A DNA stretch of 64,000 nucleotides from Streptomyces sp. NBC_01232 (GTDB taxonomy: Bacteria; Actinomycetota; Actinomycetes; Streptomycetales; Streptomycetaceae): the NCBI RefSeq assembly GCF_035989885.1, contig NZ_CP108518.1, positions 6,439,001 to 6,503,000 on the forward strand, read 5' to 3'. The stretch's first letter is position 1. Each line of letters opens with the position of its first letter. Under the pieces are notes generated by a model. It had not been told where the DNA came from. It saw nothing but the letters and a program-made list of their open reading frames with translations, and ran no database searches. Both the position numbers and the translations under genes were made by a program. Below, in pieces: positions 11,694 through 20,844 of this stretch.

Positions 11694-13195
11694 GCGGGAC
11701 GAGCGGCATCGCCAAGGGCCGGCTGTACGGGGTCGGGCTCGGCCCCGGCGACCCGTCGCTGATGACCCTGCGCGCCGTCGAGGTGATCGGCGAGGCGGAT
11801 GTCGTGGCCTACCACAGCGCCCGCCACGGCCGTTCCATCGCCCGTTCGATCGCCGCGAAGCACCTGCGCGCCGACCACGTCGAGGAACCGCTGGTCTACC
11901 CGGTCACCACCGAGACCACCGACCACCCCGGTGGCTACCAGGGCGCGATGGAGGAGTTCTACGAGGCCGCCGCGGCCCGCCTCGCCGCCCACCTGGACGC
12001 CGGCCGGACCGTTGCCGTGCTCGCCGAGGGCGACCCGCTCTTCTACAGCTCGTACATGCACATGCACAAGCGGCTCGCGGACCGGTACGAGACGGAGGTT
12101 GTCCCCGGCGTCACCTCCGTGAGCGCCGCCGCCGCCCGGCTCGGCACTCCGCTCGTGGAGGGTGAGGAGGTGCTGACCATCCTTCCCGGCACCCTGCCCG
12201 AGGAGGAGCTCACCGCCCGGCTCGCCGCCACCGACTCGGCGGTGGTGATGAAGCTCGGCCGGACCTTCCCCGCCGTGCGCGCCGCGATGGAGAACAGCGG
12301 CCGGCTCGCCGAGGCCCGCTACGTCGAGCGCGCCACGATGGAGGGCGAGCGCACCGGCCGCCTGGCCGAGACCGACCCGGAGTCCGTCCCGTACTTCGCC
12401 GTCGCCGTGGTCCCCAGCCGCATCGGCAACCCGGGCAGCGTGCCGTCCGGCCCCGGCGAGGTCGTCGTCGTGGGCACCGGCCCGGCGGGCCCGCTGTGGC
12501 TCACCCCGCAGACCCGGCGCGCGCTGGCCGACGCCGAGGTGCTGGTCGGCTACACCACCTACCTGGACCGGGTGCCCGTCAGGCCGGGCCAGGTCCGGCA
12601 CGGCTCCGACAACAAGGTGGAGTCGGAGCGCGCCGAGTTCGCCCTCGACCTCGCCCGGCGCGGGCAGCGGGTGGCCGTGGTCTCCGGCGGCGACCCGGGT
12701 GTCTTCGCCATGGCCACGGCGGTCCTGGAGGTGGCCGGGCAGGCCGAGTACAAGGACGTGCCGGTACGGGTCCTGCCGGGGGTGACCGCGGCCAACGCGG
12801 CGGCCGCCGCGGCCGGCGCCCCGCTCGGCCACGACTACGCGACCATCTCCCTCTCGGACCGGCTCAAGCCCTGGGAGGTCATCGCGGAACGGCTGCGCGC
12901 GGCCGCCGCGGCCGACCTGGTGCTCGCGCTCTACAACCCCGGCTCGCGCAGCCGGAACTGGCAGGTGGCCCAAGCCCGCGAGCTGCTGCTGGAGCTGCGC
13001 TCGCCCGAGACCCCGGTGGTCGTCGCGCGCGACGTGGGCGGCCCCGAGCAGTCGGTGCGGATCGTCACGCTCGCCGCACTGGAGCCGTCCGAGGTGGACA
13101 TGCGCACGCTCCTGCTGATCGGCTCCTCGCAGACGCAGGTCACCGAGCGCGCGGACGGTTCGAGGATCACCTGGACGCCGCGCCGCTACCCGTGA
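11690..13195 (+). CDS. cobIJ: Fused precorrin-2 C20- and precorrin-3B C17-methyltransferase (CobI-CobJ)
   Basis: A 501-residue fusion of two SAM-dependent tetrapyrrole methylases. Residues 1 to about 245 are CobI-like (motif '[17 protein letters not shown]', then '[13 protein letters not shown]'). Residues from about 250 to the end are CobJ-like ('[15 protein letters not shown]', '[13 protein letters not shown]', '[13 protein letters not shown]', '[10 protein letters not shown]'). The first half methylates C-20 of precorrin-2; the second methylates C-17 of precorrin-3B with ring contraction, using the CobG product. Fusion of the two activities is known in actinobacteria. It is the last gene of the coupled cobG-cobH-cobIJ run and is followed by a strong hairpin. 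Confidence 0.95.
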   Translation: MSGTSGIAKGRLYGVGLGPGDPSLMTLRAVEVIGEADVVAYHSARHGRSIARSIAAKHLRADHVEEPLVYPVTTETTDHPGGYQGAMEEFYEAAAARLAAHLDAGRTVAVLAEGDPLFYSSYMHMHKRLADRYETEVVPGVTSVSAAAARLGTPLVEGEEVLTILPGTLPEEELTARLAATDSAVVMKLGRTFPAVRAAMENSGRLAEARYVERATMEGERTGRLAETDPESVPYFAVAVVPSRIGNPGSVPSGPGEVVVVGTGPAGPLWLTPQTRRALADAEVLVGYTTYLDRVPVRPGQVRHGSDNKVESERAEFALDLARRGQRVAVVSGGDPGVFAMATAVLEVAGQAEYKDVPVRVLPGVTAANAAAAAAGAPLGHDYATISLSDRLKPWEVIAERLRAAAAADLVLALYNPGSRSRNWQVAQARELLLELRSPETPVVVARDVGGPEQSVRIVTLAALEPSEVDMRTLLLIGSSQTQVTERADGSRITWTPRRYP

Positions 13196-13222
13196 CCGGG
13201 TGAGGCGGGGCGCAGCGATGCG

Positions 13223-13262
13223 GGAGGAGGGCCCGGTGCGACGACGCACCGGGCCCTCCTCC
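13223..13262. terminator. Strong bidirectional terminator after cobIJ
   Basis: A perfect 18-base-pair stem (13223-13240 with 13245-13262; core GGGCCCGGTGCG) around the tetraloop ACGA. It lies between the convergent cobIJ and GNAT genes. Confidence 0.92.
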
Positions 13263-13282
13263 GTCCTCCGTCCGGTGGCCGC

Positions 13283-13858
13283 TCAGCCGGATCCGGGCGC
13301 ACCGCCCGCCGCCGGCGCCGCCTCTGCCGGGCCGCACGCCAGGCGGAACAGCACGTTCGGGCGCAGCGGTCCTTCGGGGGCGTCGGGGTCGTCGAAGTCG
13401 TCGGCCGGGTTCCGGGTCATCCCGATCTTCCGCATCACCGCCTGGGAGCGGAGGTTGCCGGCCGTCGTCACGGCGAGGATCTCGGGGAGCCCGAGCGTGC
13501 CGAAGCCGTGGGCGAGGACCGCCCGCGCGGCCTCGGTGGCGTAGCCCAGTCCCCAGGAGGCGCGGGCGAGCCTCCAGCCGATCTCCACCCCGGTGAACGG
13601 CAGGCCGTCGTCCACGTCGTCCATGCCCGCGAAACCGATGAACTCACCCGTGGCCCGGACCTCGACGGCCCACCAGCCGTAGCCCCGCCGGTCGAAGGCG
13701 GCCCGGAACCGCTCCATGGAGGCCTCGCTCTGCTCACGGGTGAGCGGGTCGCCCAGGTGCTCCCGGACCTCCGGATCGGCGTTCATCGCCGCCCAGGGAT
13801 CGAGGTCGGAGTCCCGCCAGGGGCGCAGGACGAGGCGTTCGGTGTGCAGTTCGGTCAT
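13283..13858 (-). CDS. RimJ/RimL-type GNAT acetyltransferase
   Basis: A 191-residue protein beginning 'MTELHTERLVLRPWRDSDL', the usual start of RimJ/RimL-like GNAT proteins. It contains the acetyl-CoA region 'EIGWRLARASWGLGYATEAARAVL' (Q/R-x-x-G-x-G/A variant) and the late motif 'AVTTAGNLRSQAVMRKIGM'. Such enzymes acetylate N-terminal or side-chain amines; the substrate cannot be read from the sequence. The ATG at 13858 was preferred over an upstream in-frame ATG at 13894 on homology of the N-terminus. It lies 63 bases downstream of cobK on the same strand and may be cotranscribed, though nothing links it to cobalamin synthesis. Confidence 0.88.
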   Translation of the reverse strand: MTELHTERLVLRPWRDSDLDPWAAMNADPEVREHLGDPLTREQSEASMERFRAAFDRRGYGWWAVEVRATGEFIGFAGMDDVDDGLPFTGVEIGWRLARASWGLGYATEAARAVLAHGFGTLGLPEILAVTTAGNLRSQAVMRKIGMTRNPADDFDDPDAPEGPLRPNVLFRLACGPAEAAPAAGGAPGSG

Positions 13859-13921
13859 GCCGCCCACCCAACGCGACCCGCCCCCAGCAGGCAATTCCTT
13901 TTCCCCGAGGCAGAACCGGAC

Positions 13922-14692
13922 CTACTGGCGGCTCACACCGAGCCAGTCCTGGGCGGCCTCGACCGAGCCCGTTTCCGGCACGCCCTGCGGGACCGCCGGG
14001 CGGCGTACGACGAGGACCGGGATGCCGGCCTCGCGGGCCGCGGTCAGCTTGGGGGCGGTGGCGGAGCCGCCGCTGTCCTTGGTGACCAGGACGTCGATCC
14101 GGTGACGGGCCAGCAGTTCGCGCTCACCCGCCAGGCCGAACGGGCCCCGGTCCAGCAGTACTTCGAGGCGCGGCGGCACCGGCGCGGCCGGCGGGTCCAC
14201 CGAACGCACCAGGAACCAGGTGTCGGTGAGGTGCGCGAAGGTGTGCAGGCCCATCCGGCCGGTGGTCAGGAACGCGCGGGAGCCGAGGCCGGGCAGCCGG
14301 TCGGCCGCCTCGGCGAGGGAGTCCGCGAAGGTCCAGTCGTCGCCCGGCTCCGGCGTCCAGCCGGGCCGCCGCAGCGCCACCAGCGGGACACCGGTGAGGG
14401 CCTGCGCCTCGGCCGCGTTGAAACTCATCCGCTCCGCGAAGGGATGGGTGGCGTCGACGACGTGCGTGACGTCATGGGCGACGATCCAGCCCGCGAGGCC
14501 CGCGATGCCGCCGAAGCCGCCGATGCGGGTCTCGCCGGGCGGGAGCACGGGTGAGGTGACCCGGCCCGCGAGCGAGGTCGTCACGTGGCACGAGGGGTCG
14601 GGTGCCAGCGCCTCCGCGAGCCGGCGGGCCTCCGTCGTGCCGCCCAGGATCAGGACGTGGTGGGCCGGGAGGGGGCCCGGCTCAGCAGACAT
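13922..14692 (-). CDS. cobK: Precorrin-6A reductase CobK
   Basis: A 256-residue CobK/CbiJ-family protein with N-terminal Rossmann motif 'VLILGGTTEARRLAEAL', the conserved 'VVDATHPFAERMSFNA' and C-terminal 'VLVTKDSGGSATAPKL'. It reduces precorrin-6A to dihydro-precorrin-6 with NADPH. Its start overlaps the cobM end by 11 bases, within the cobL-cobM-cobK unit. Confidence 0.95.
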   Translation of the reverse strand: MSAEPGPLPAHHVLILGGTTEARRLAEALAPDPSCHVTTSLAGRVTSPVLPPGETRIGGFGGIAGLAGWIVAHDVTHVVDATHPFAERMSFNAAEAQALTGVPLVALRRPGWTPEPGDDWTFADSLAEAADRLPGLGSRAFLTTGRMGLHTFAHLTDTWFLVRSVDPPAAPVPPRLEVLLDRGPFGLAGERELLARHRIDVLVTKDSGGSATAPKLTAAREAGIPVLVVRRPAVPQGVPETGSVEAAQDWLGVSRQ

Positions 14693-15431
14693 GCCGGTCG
14701 CGCTCGGGGGAGTAGAGGTGGCTGTCGCGGAACTGCTCCGCCCCCAGGGTGCGGCCCACCAGGATGACGGCGGTGCGGACCAGGCCCGCCTCCTTCACCT
14801 GGGCGGCGATGTCGGCCAGGGTGCCGCGCAGGATCAGCTCGTCGGGGCGGCTGGCCATGGCCACCACCGCCACCGGGCACTGGGCGCCGTAGTGCGGCAG
14901 CAGCTCGTCGACGACCCGGTCCACGTAGCGGGTGGCCAGGTGCAGCACCAGCAGCGCGCCGCTGCGGCCCAGCGTGGCCAGGTCCTCGCCGGGCGGCATC
15001 GGGGTGGCCTGCTGGGCGATCCGGGTCAGGATCACCGTCTGGCCGACGGTGGGGACGGTCAGTTCCCGCTTGAGGGCGGCAGCCGCCGCGGCGAAGGCCG
15101 GGACGCCCGGCACGACCTCGTAGGGGATGCCGGCCGCGTCGAGCCGCCGCATCTGCTCCGCGACCGCGCTGAAGACCGACGGGTCGCCGGAGTGCAGCCG
15201 CGCCACGTCCTGGCCCGCCGCATGGGCCCGTACGCACTCGGCGATGATCTCGTCCAGGTTGAGCTGCGAGGTGTCCACCAGCCGGGCGTCCGCCGGGCAC
15301 TCGGCCAGCAGTTCGCGCGGCACCAGGCTGCCCGCGTACAGGCAGACCGGGGCGGCGGCCAGGGTCCGGGCACCGCGCACCGTGATCAGGTCGGCGGCGC
15401 CGGGGCCCGCACCGATGAAGTACACGGTCAT
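14682..15431 (-). CDS. cobM: Precorrin-4 C11-methyltransferase CobM
   Basis: A 249-residue tetrapyrrole methylase. The start ATG at 15431 gives 'MTVYFIGAGPGAADLITVRG', the standard family beginning, and overlaps the cobL stop by ATGA; the longer open frame was rejected. Other motifs are 'LHSGDPSVFSAVAEQMRRL' and 'VVPGVPAFAAAAAAL'. It uses SAM to methylate C-11 of precorrin-4. It is the middle gene of the coupled cobL-cobM-cobK run. Confidence 0.96.
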   Translation of the reverse strand: MTVYFIGAGPGAADLITVRGARTLAAAPVCLYAGSLVPRELLAECPADARLVDTSQLNLDEIIAECVRAHAAGQDVARLHSGDPSVFSAVAEQMRRLDAAGIPYEVVPGVPAFAAAAAALKRELTVPTVGQTVILTRIAQQATPMPPGEDLATLGRSGALLVLHLATRYVDRVVDELLPHYGAQCPVAVVAMASRPDELILRGTLADIAAQVKEAGLVRTAVILVGRTLGAEQFRDSHLYSPERDRHVC

Positions 15432-16705
15432 GTTTGATCCCTTTCCTCGGTCGGCCCGGCGGCCGACCCGTCCGACTTCGTCACCGACCACTGGGTGACC
15501 GGCATCGCCTGCTTCCAGCCCGTGAAACCGCCGACCGGCACGGCGTGCGCGACGGCGAGTTTCACCAGGTCGCCGCCGTGGCGCCGGTAGCGCTCGGTGA
15601 GCACCGCCTCCGACTCCAGGGTGACGGTGTTGACCACCAGCCGGCCGCCGGGGGCCAGGGCGGCCCAGGCCGCGTCCAGCAGGCCGGGAGCGGTCAGCCC
15701 GCCGCCTATGAACACGGCGTCCGGGGCCGGCAGCCCGGCCAGTGCCTGCGGTGCGGCGCCGACGACCACCCGCAGGCCGGGTACGCCGAGCGCCGCCGCG
15801 TTACGGGCGATGCGCGAGGCCCGCTCCGGGACGCGCTCCACCGCCACCGCCCGGCACGAGGGGTGCGTGCGCATCCACTCGATGCCGATGGAGCCGGAGC
15901 CGCCGCCGATGTCCCACAGCAGCTCGCCGGGGGCCGGGGCCAGCGCGCACAGGGTCGCGGCCCGGACGTGCCGCTTGGTGAGCTGCCCGTCGTGTTCGTA
16001 CGCGGCGTCCGGCAGGCCGGGGGTCGCGCCGAGGCGCGGTGCGTCGTGGGCCGGGTCCCGGCGGCAGTCGATCGCCACCACGTTCAGCGGGTCGCCGGGC
16101 GCGTGGTCCCAGCCGTCGGCGTGGCCCTCGTACGCGTCCTCGCGCTCGGACCCGAGCTGCTCCAGCACCCGCATCCGGCTCGGGCCGAAGCCCCGCTCGC
16201 GCAGCAGGGCGGCGATCTCGGCCGGGGACCCCGCCCCGGCGCTGAGCACCAGCACCCGGCGCCCTTCGTGGAGCGCGGCCGCGAGCCGGGCCACCGGACG
16301 GCCGACCACGGTGATCACCTCGGTGTCCTCCACCGGCCAGCCCAGGCGGGCGCAGGCGTAGGAGACCGAGGAGGGGTGCGGGTGGACCCGCAGGGACCGC
16401 GGGCCGAGCTCCTCGGCGAGGGCGCGGCCGATCCCGTAGAACATCGGGTCACCGCTGGCCAGCACCGCGATCCGGCGGCCGGCGTGCTCGGCCATCAGCT
16501 TCGGCACGGCGGGCCGCAGCGGGCTCGGCCACGCCACCCGCTCACCGGCGCACTCGGCGGCCGGCAGCAGATCGAGCTGGCGCGGCCCGCCGATCAGCAC
16601 CTCGGCGCAGGACAGGGCGGAGCGGCCGGCGGCGGTGAGCCCGGCCCAGCCGTCTGCACCGAGGCCGACGACCGTCACGGGTATGGGGGGCGGCGGGGTG
16701 CTCAC
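15428..16705 (-). CDS. cobL: Precorrin-6Y C5,15-methyltransferase (decarboxylating) CobL
   Basis: A 425-residue two-domain protein. Residues 1 to about 210 are the CbiE-like methylase ('VTVVGLGADGWAGLTAAG', 'ASGDPMFYGIGR', 'HPSSVSYACARLGWP'). Residues about 220-410 are the CbiT-like Rossmann methyltransferase ('LLWDIGGGSGSIGIEWMR', 'VFIGGGL', 'LVVNTVTLES'). Together they methylate C-5 and C-15 and decarboxylate the C-12 acetate to give precorrin-8X, the CobH substrate. The start is GTG 16705. It heads the minus-strand cobL-cobM-cobK unit; no riboswitch was found in its short upstream region. Confidence 0.95.
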   Translation of the reverse strand: MSTPPPPIPVTVVGLGADGWAGLTAAGRSALSCAEVLIGGPRQLDLLPAAECAGERVAWPSPLRPAVPKLMAEHAGRRIAVLASGDPMFYGIGRALAEELGPRSLRVHPHPSSVSYACARLGWPVEDTEVITVVGRPVARLAAALHEGRRVLVLSAGAGSPAEIAALLRERGFGPSRMRVLEQLGSEREDAYEGHADGWDHAPGDPLNVVAIDCRRDPAHDAPRLGATPGLPDAAYEHDGQLTKRHVRAATLCALAPAPGELLWDIGGGSGSIGIEWMRTHPSCRAVAVERVPERASRIARNAAALGVPGLRVVVGAAPQALAGLPAPDAVFIGGGLTAPGLLDAAWAALAPGGRLVVNTVTLESEAVLTERYRRHGGDLVKLAVAHAVPVGGFTGWKQAMPVTQWSVTKSDGSAAGPTEERDQT

Positions 16706-16853
16706 TGCGCGGTTCCTCGGGGACGGGGTGGGGAAACAGGGCGGACCCGCAGCCTACTGGCCTGCGGATCCGGGCTCCGCGCCCGCCCTCGCGACACTCC
16801 CGTGGCCGCCCCGGTCTACCCTCGGTGACCCACCGCTTCACGAGGGAGCCGCC

Positions 16854-17798
16854 ATGCCCGGCTGGAACGCCACGCACATCCCCGACCAGAGCGGCCGGAC
16901 CGCCGTCGTGACCGGGGCCAACAGCGGTATCGGCTACATCACCGCCCGCGAGCTCGCCCGCCGCGGCGCCTCGGTCGTGCTGGCCTGCCGCAGCGCGGCC
17001 CGCGGCCGGGCCGCCGTGGTCCGTCTGCTCGCGGAAGTGCCGGGAGCCGAGGCCGAGTTCATGGAGCTGGACCTCGCCGACCTGGCCTCCGTACGGGAAT
17101 TCGCCGCCGCGTACGGGAGACGGAGCGCCCGCCTGGACCTGCTGATCAACAACGCCGGGGTGATGGCGCTCCCGTACGGGCGGACCGCCGACGGGTTCGA
17201 GACGCAGTTCGGGGTCAACCACCTCGGGCACTTCGCCCTGACCGGACTGCTGCTGCCGAGGCTGCGCGCCGCTCCCGGGGCCCGCATCGTCAACGTCTCC
17301 AGCGGCTTCCACGTGCTGGGCCGGATCGACGCCACCGCGGCGGACCCCGCCGACCCGGGCGGCGGACAAGGGTACCGGCGCTGGATCGCCTACGGCCGCT
17401 CCAAGACGGCCAACCTGCTCTTCACGCACGAGCTGTCCCGCCGCTTCGAGGCCGCGGGCTCCCCGATCACCGCCGCCGCGGCCCACCCCGGCTACGCCTC
17501 CAGCAACCTCCACTCGGGGGCGGCGAAGCTGGAGGGTCCCACCCTCAACTCGCGGGTGGCGGCGCTCGGCAACGCGGTCCTCGCCCAGCCCACGTCCTCG
17601 GGCGCGCTGCCCACCCTCTACGCGGCCACCGCGCCCGGGGTCCGGCCGGACGCGTTCATCGGCCCGCGGCTGGGCTGGCGCGGGGCGCCCGCGCGGTCCT
17701 GGCGGGCGAAGTGGACCCTCGACGACGGCTCCGGCGAGCAGCTGTGGGCCGCCTCCGAGAGGCTGACCGGGGTCTCGTACGCCGCCCTGCCGCGCTGA
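16854..17798 (+). CDS. Short-chain dehydrogenase/reductase (retinol-dehydrogenase-like)
   Basis: A 314-residue classical SDR. It has the NAD(P) motif TGANSGIG near residue 20, the N-N-A-G motif ('LLINNAGVM'), and catalytic Y-G-R-S-K in 'WIAYGRSKTANLLF'. The order and spacing match the WWOX/retinol dehydrogenase-like bacterial SDRs, which are usually annotated only as oxidoreductases. The ATG at 16854 follows a GAGGGA box and was preferred to upstream in-frame codons that overlap cobL. It is monocistronic and divergent from cobL. Substrate unknown. Confidence 0.9.
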   Translation: MPGWNATHIPDQSGRTAVVTGANSGIGYITARELARRGASVVLACRSAARGRAAVVRLLAEVPGAEAEFMELDLADLASVREFAAAYGRRSARLDLLINNAGVMALPYGRTADGFETQFGVNHLGHFALTGLLLPRLRAAPGARIVNVSSGFHVLGRIDATAADPADPGGGQGYRRWIAYGRSKTANLLFTHELSRRFEAAGSPITAAAAHPGYASSNLHSGAAKLEGPTLNSRVAALGNAVLAQPTSSGALPTLYAATAPGVRPDAFIGPRLGWRGAPARSWRAKWTLDDGSGEQLWAASERLTGVSYAALPR

Positions 17799-18008
17799 CC
17801 GGGCCGAAGGGGCGCCCCGAAGCGAGTCCGTCCGCCCCCGGGTTGCCTCCGGGCGCCCCGGCTCGTGCCTGCCCCGGGCGCCCCTCTCGCAGCAGACTCT
17901 GCGACATGAACGACGACGAGCCGGACAACCACCCAGAAGGCCATACCCGTCGCGCCCGTCACACCCGTCATGCCTGCCGCGCCCCTCACCGCCGGGAACC
18001 CGGCCCGG

Positions 18009-18611
18009 TCAGACGGGGTCCGGGCGCAGGGAACGCCAGATGTGGTCGGGGAGGTAGCGGGCGGCCTCGGTGAGGTCGATCTCGTAGGTACTGGACAGCC
18101 AGCGCCGCGCAGCCTCGGCGAGCGGGCCCATGACCAGTACCTCGACCACGGGAGCCGGCAGCGGGGCGAGCTCGCCCCGCTGCATGCGCACCTCCAGCCA
18201 CTGCATGATCGCCGCGAACTTCTCCGCCTTGGCCGCGCCGATCTCCTCGGCGTGGGCCACCAGGTAACCGGAATAGGCGGAGGCGTGCAGGAACAGCGCC
18301 ACGTCACGGTGTTCCTGAGTGAAGGTCAGATAGGCCGTGACCCACGCGCGCACACCGGTGCGGGCCGTGCGGCACCGGGTCAGCGCGGCGACCATGTCGT
18401 CGCACAGCTCGTCCATGCACCGGATGTAGAGGGCGGCGGCGAGGCCGTCGAAGCTGCCGAAGTGGTGGTAGAGGCTGCCGAGGCTGACCCCGCTGGCGGA
18501 GACCACCGCGTTCACGGTGAACCCCTGCTGGCCGGACTCGGCGAACACCCGCAGCGCGGTGGTCAGGAGCAGGTCGACGGTGGCCTCGCCACGCTGTTGC
18601 TTTGGAGACAT
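18009..18611 (-). CDS. TetR/AcrR-family transcriptional regulator
   Basis: A 200-residue protein with an N-terminal TetR helix-turn-helix, roughly residues 10-57 ('GFTVNAVVSASGVSLGSLYHHFG'), followed by an all-helical ligand domain. It probably represses its own gene and perhaps the neighbouring SDR gene that converges on it; this is inferred from position only. The 120 bases upstream contain inverted repeats that could be its operator. The IS630 element is inserted 125 bases upstream and may have separated the regulator from former neighbours. Confidence 0.9.
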   Translation of the reverse strand: MSPKQQRGEATVDLLLTTALRVFAESGQQGFTVNAVVSASGVSLGSLYHHFGSFDGLAAALYIRCMDELCDDMVAALTRCRTARTGVRAWVTAYLTFTQEHRDVALFLHASAYSGYLVAHAEEIGAAKAEKFAAIMQWLEVRMQRGELAPLPAPVVEVLVMGPLAEAARRWLSSTYEIDLTEAARYLPDHIWRSLRPDPV

Positions 18612-18676
18612 GGTGCGGTCCCGTCGGTGTGTTCCCGGTGCGTCCCGAAATCGGTGCCGACGAGCCTAGCAACTCC

Positions 18677-18703
18677 CGGAAACCGGAAGACCTTTCCGAA
18701 AGG
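18677..18703. promoter_or_regulatory. Candidate TetR operator (nested inverted repeats)
   Basis: CGGAAA (18677-18682) is inverted as TTTCCG (18693-18698), and CCTTTC-C-GAAAGG forms an overlapping palindrome at 18691-18703, 66-92 bases upstream of the TetR start. The size fits a TetR site. Binding is inferred, not shown. Confidence 0.35.
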
Positions 18704-18734
18704 GCACTCCAGGGCGTGATCGGCAGGACACCCT

Positions 18735-19844
18735 CTAGTGTCCTGAGTCGGTAATTCGTCGGCAGTACGAGGCGAGGGATTCGAGGATCTGGTCGGCGGT
18801 CTTGGTCCAGATGAACGGCTTGGGGTCTTCGTTCCATGAGTCGATCCAGGTGCGGATGTCCTTCTCCAGCGCCTGGACCGACTTGTGGACTCCTCGCCGT
18901 ATCCGCTTGTTCGTCAGTTCGGCGAACCACCGCTCGACCAGGTTCAGCCAGGACGAGCTGGTGGGCGTGAAGTGCATGTGGAACCTGGGATGGGCCAGCA
19001 GCCACTTCTTGACCGCCGCGGTCTTGTGGGTCGCGTAGTTGTCGCAGATCAAGTGGACCTGGAGTCCGGCAGGGATCTCCTTGTCGAGCTTGTTCAGGAA
19101 CTTCCTGAACTCCTCGGCCCGGTGCCGGCGATGAAGGGACCCGATCACCTTGCCGGTGGCCGCGTCGAAGGCCGCGAACAGCGTGGTGGTGCCGGCGCGG
19201 ACGTAGTCGTGACTGGCCCGCTCGGGCACCCCGGGCATCATCGGCAGCACCGGCTGGGACCGGTCCAGTGCCTGGATCTGCGACTTCTCGTCCACACACA
19301 GCACCAGCGCCCGCTCAGGCGGATCGAGATACAGCCCCACCACGTCATGGACCTTGTCGACGAAGAACGGGTCCGTGGACAGCTTGAACGTCTCGGACCG
19401 GTGCGGCTGCAACCCGAAAGCCCGCCACACCCGGGAAACGGTCGACTGCGACAACCCGGTCTTCTTCGCCATCGACCGGGTCGACCAGTGCGTGGCGTTC
19501 TCCGGCTTCGACTCCAGCGTCCGGGCGATCAGATCGGCGACCTGCTCGTCCATCACCGTGCGGGGCCGGCCCGGACGCGGCTCGTCCGGCAACCCGTCGA
19601 GACGGTCCGCCAGGAAACGCTTACGCCACTTCGAGACGGTGCCGCGGGACACGCCGACCCGTTCCATCACCACACGCGTCGACACGGGAAAGCCGTCCTC
19701 CCCGACATCGTCACAGGCCAGAATCACACGGGCCCGCATCGCCATGTCCTGCGCGGACTTACGCCGCCGCACCCAACCCTCCAACACCGATCGCTCAGCA
19801 TCAGTCAGATCCAGCGGCGCAAGCTTCGGTCCCGGGCGCGTCAT
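18735..19844 (-). CDS. IS630-family transposase
   Basis: A 369-residue, apparently intact DDE transposase. The N-terminal part has paired helix-turn-helix segments (about 55-75 and 120-142). The catalytic residues are D185 ('CVDEKSQ'), D268 ('LICDNYATH') and E304 ('LNLVERWFAEL'), the usual D-D-E spacing of IS630. The stop codon TAG is completed by the TA target duplication at the left end of the element, so the gene runs out exactly at the junction. No frameshift or internal stop is present, so the element may be active. Confidence 0.95.
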   Translation of the reverse strand: MTRPGPKLAPLDLTDAERSVLEGWVRRRKSAQDMAMRARVILACDDVGEDGFPVSTRVVMERVGVSRGTVSKWRKRFLADRLDGLPDEPRPGRPRTVMDEQVADLIARTLESKPENATHWSTRSMAKKTGLSQSTVSRVWRAFGLQPHRSETFKLSTDPFFVDKVHDVVGLYLDPPERALVLCVDEKSQIQALDRSQPVLPMMPGVPERASHDYVRAGTTTLFAAFDAATGKVIGSLHRRHRAEEFRKFLNKLDKEIPAGLQVHLICDNYATHKTAAVKKWLLAHPRFHMHFTPTSSSWLNLVERWFAELTNKRIRRGVHKSVQALEKDIRTWIDSWNEDPKPFIWTKTADQILESLASYCRRITDSGH

Positions 19845-19881
19845 GACTCAACTATACGGAAATTTAAGACTCAGGACACTA
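18736..19881 (-). mobile_element. Complete IS630-family insertion sequence
   Basis: The element is bounded by TA dinucleotides at 18736-18737 and 19880-19881, the target duplication typical of IS630/Tc1-mariner elements. The ends are inverted repeats starting GTGTCCTGAGTC just inside each TA, then diverging but both AT-rich (GGTAATT and TTAAATT). One intact transposase gene fills the interior. The right TA is part of the stop codon of the flanking protease gene. Confidence 0.93.
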
Positions 19882-20844
19882 GGGCTTGGTGGAGCGCTCG
19901 TACAGGGCGCGGACGCCGTCGCCGAAGCGGACGCTGTACGAGGTCTCGTCGTCCCCGCCCCCGTCGCGGCCGCCGATCACCCCGATCAGGGTGCTGCGGT
20001 CGGTCAGGACCGGGCCCCCGCTGCTGCCGTTGGGCACGTCCGCGCAGTCCAGCCGCACCTGCGTCGGCCCGGCCGGCACGGCGGTGTTCCGGCACTCCAG
20101 CGGCTGCTCGGAGATGTTCGGGTAGCCCACGACCCGGGCCGGCGCGGGCAGTTCGGTGCCGAAGCCCATGGTCTGGGCCCCCGTGACGTCCTCCAGCCGC
20201 TGCCCGGGGTAGCCGGGCCGGCGCAGCCGGACGAAGGCGATGTCGTGGTCGGGGTCCTGGTCCCGCGTCCAGCGCGGGTCCACCTCGATCCGCGTGGGCA
20301 CCCAGACGCCGAACGGGGCCACCCCGTCCCGGTAGCCGGGGGCGAAGGCGAGGTTGGTGCGGAAGCCGCCGCCGTACACGCAGTGCGCGGCGGTGGCGAT
20401 GAGGTCGCCGCCGGGGGAGTGCACCACGACGGCCGAGCAGTGGTGGTCGGGGTCGCCGTCGCCGCCGGGGGAGAAGAGCGCGCCGATCGCGGGCTCGGCC
20501 GGGGCCGGCCGGGCCTCCAGCGGGTCGGAGGGCTGCCATCCGGTGCGCCGCCAGTTCACCGAGCCGCCGTCGGCGAAGGCCCTGCCGTCCGTCGGCTGCT
20601 CCAGTTCCTCCCGGACGATCCCGTCCAGCACCGCGGCCGCCGTCCTGTCGGCGCGCTCGGGGTCCTGCTGGTAGATCCCCCGGGCCGGATCGCCGTCCGC
20701 CCGGTTGGCGGCGATGCCGCGCAGCTCCCAGGCGACGAATCCGACGCCCGCGAGGACCACGGTGCACAGGAGGCCGACGGCCACGGAACCCCGTGGGGCC
20801 ACCCGGCCCCGCTCCCGTTCCCGCTCGTCAGCCTTGCCGACCAT
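19879..20844 (-). CDS. Membrane-anchored trypsin-like serine protease
   Basis: A 321-residue protein with a basic N-terminus, one membrane or signal-anchor segment (about 20-40) and an extracellular S1-type protease domain. The catalytic triad is readable: H154 in TAAHC, D201 in DHDIAF and S275 in NGSSGGP. Cys136/Cys155 and Cys251/Cys267 are placed for disulfides. The protein begins about 240 bases from the divergent hydrolase gene of the VMAP block, so it might belong to that system, but it could equally be a stand-alone protease. Its TAG stop straddles the IS630 junction: TA is the target duplication and G is the first base of the element. The pre-insertion sequence would also have read TAG. 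Confidence 0.88.
   Translation of the reverse strand: MVGKADERERERGRVAPRGSVAVGLLCTVVLAGVGFVAWELRGIAANRADGDPARGIYQQDPERADRTAAAVLDGIVREELEQPTDGRAFADGGSVNWRRTGWQPSDPLEARPAPAEPAIGALFSPGGDGDPDHHCSAVVVHSPGGDLIATAAHCVYGGGFRTNLAFAPGYRDGVAPFGVWVPTRIEVDPRWTRDQDPDHDIAFVRLRRPGYPGQRLEDVTGAQTMGFGTELPAPARVVGYPNISEQPLECRNTAVPAGPTQVRLDCADVPNGSSGGPVLTDRSTLIGVIGGRDGGGDDETSYSVRFGDGVRALYERSTKP

Noticed and set aside
17906..18073. A short plus-strand frame starting at ATG 17906
   Set aside because: No ribosome site, Arg-rich shadow composition, overlaps the end of the TetR gene.
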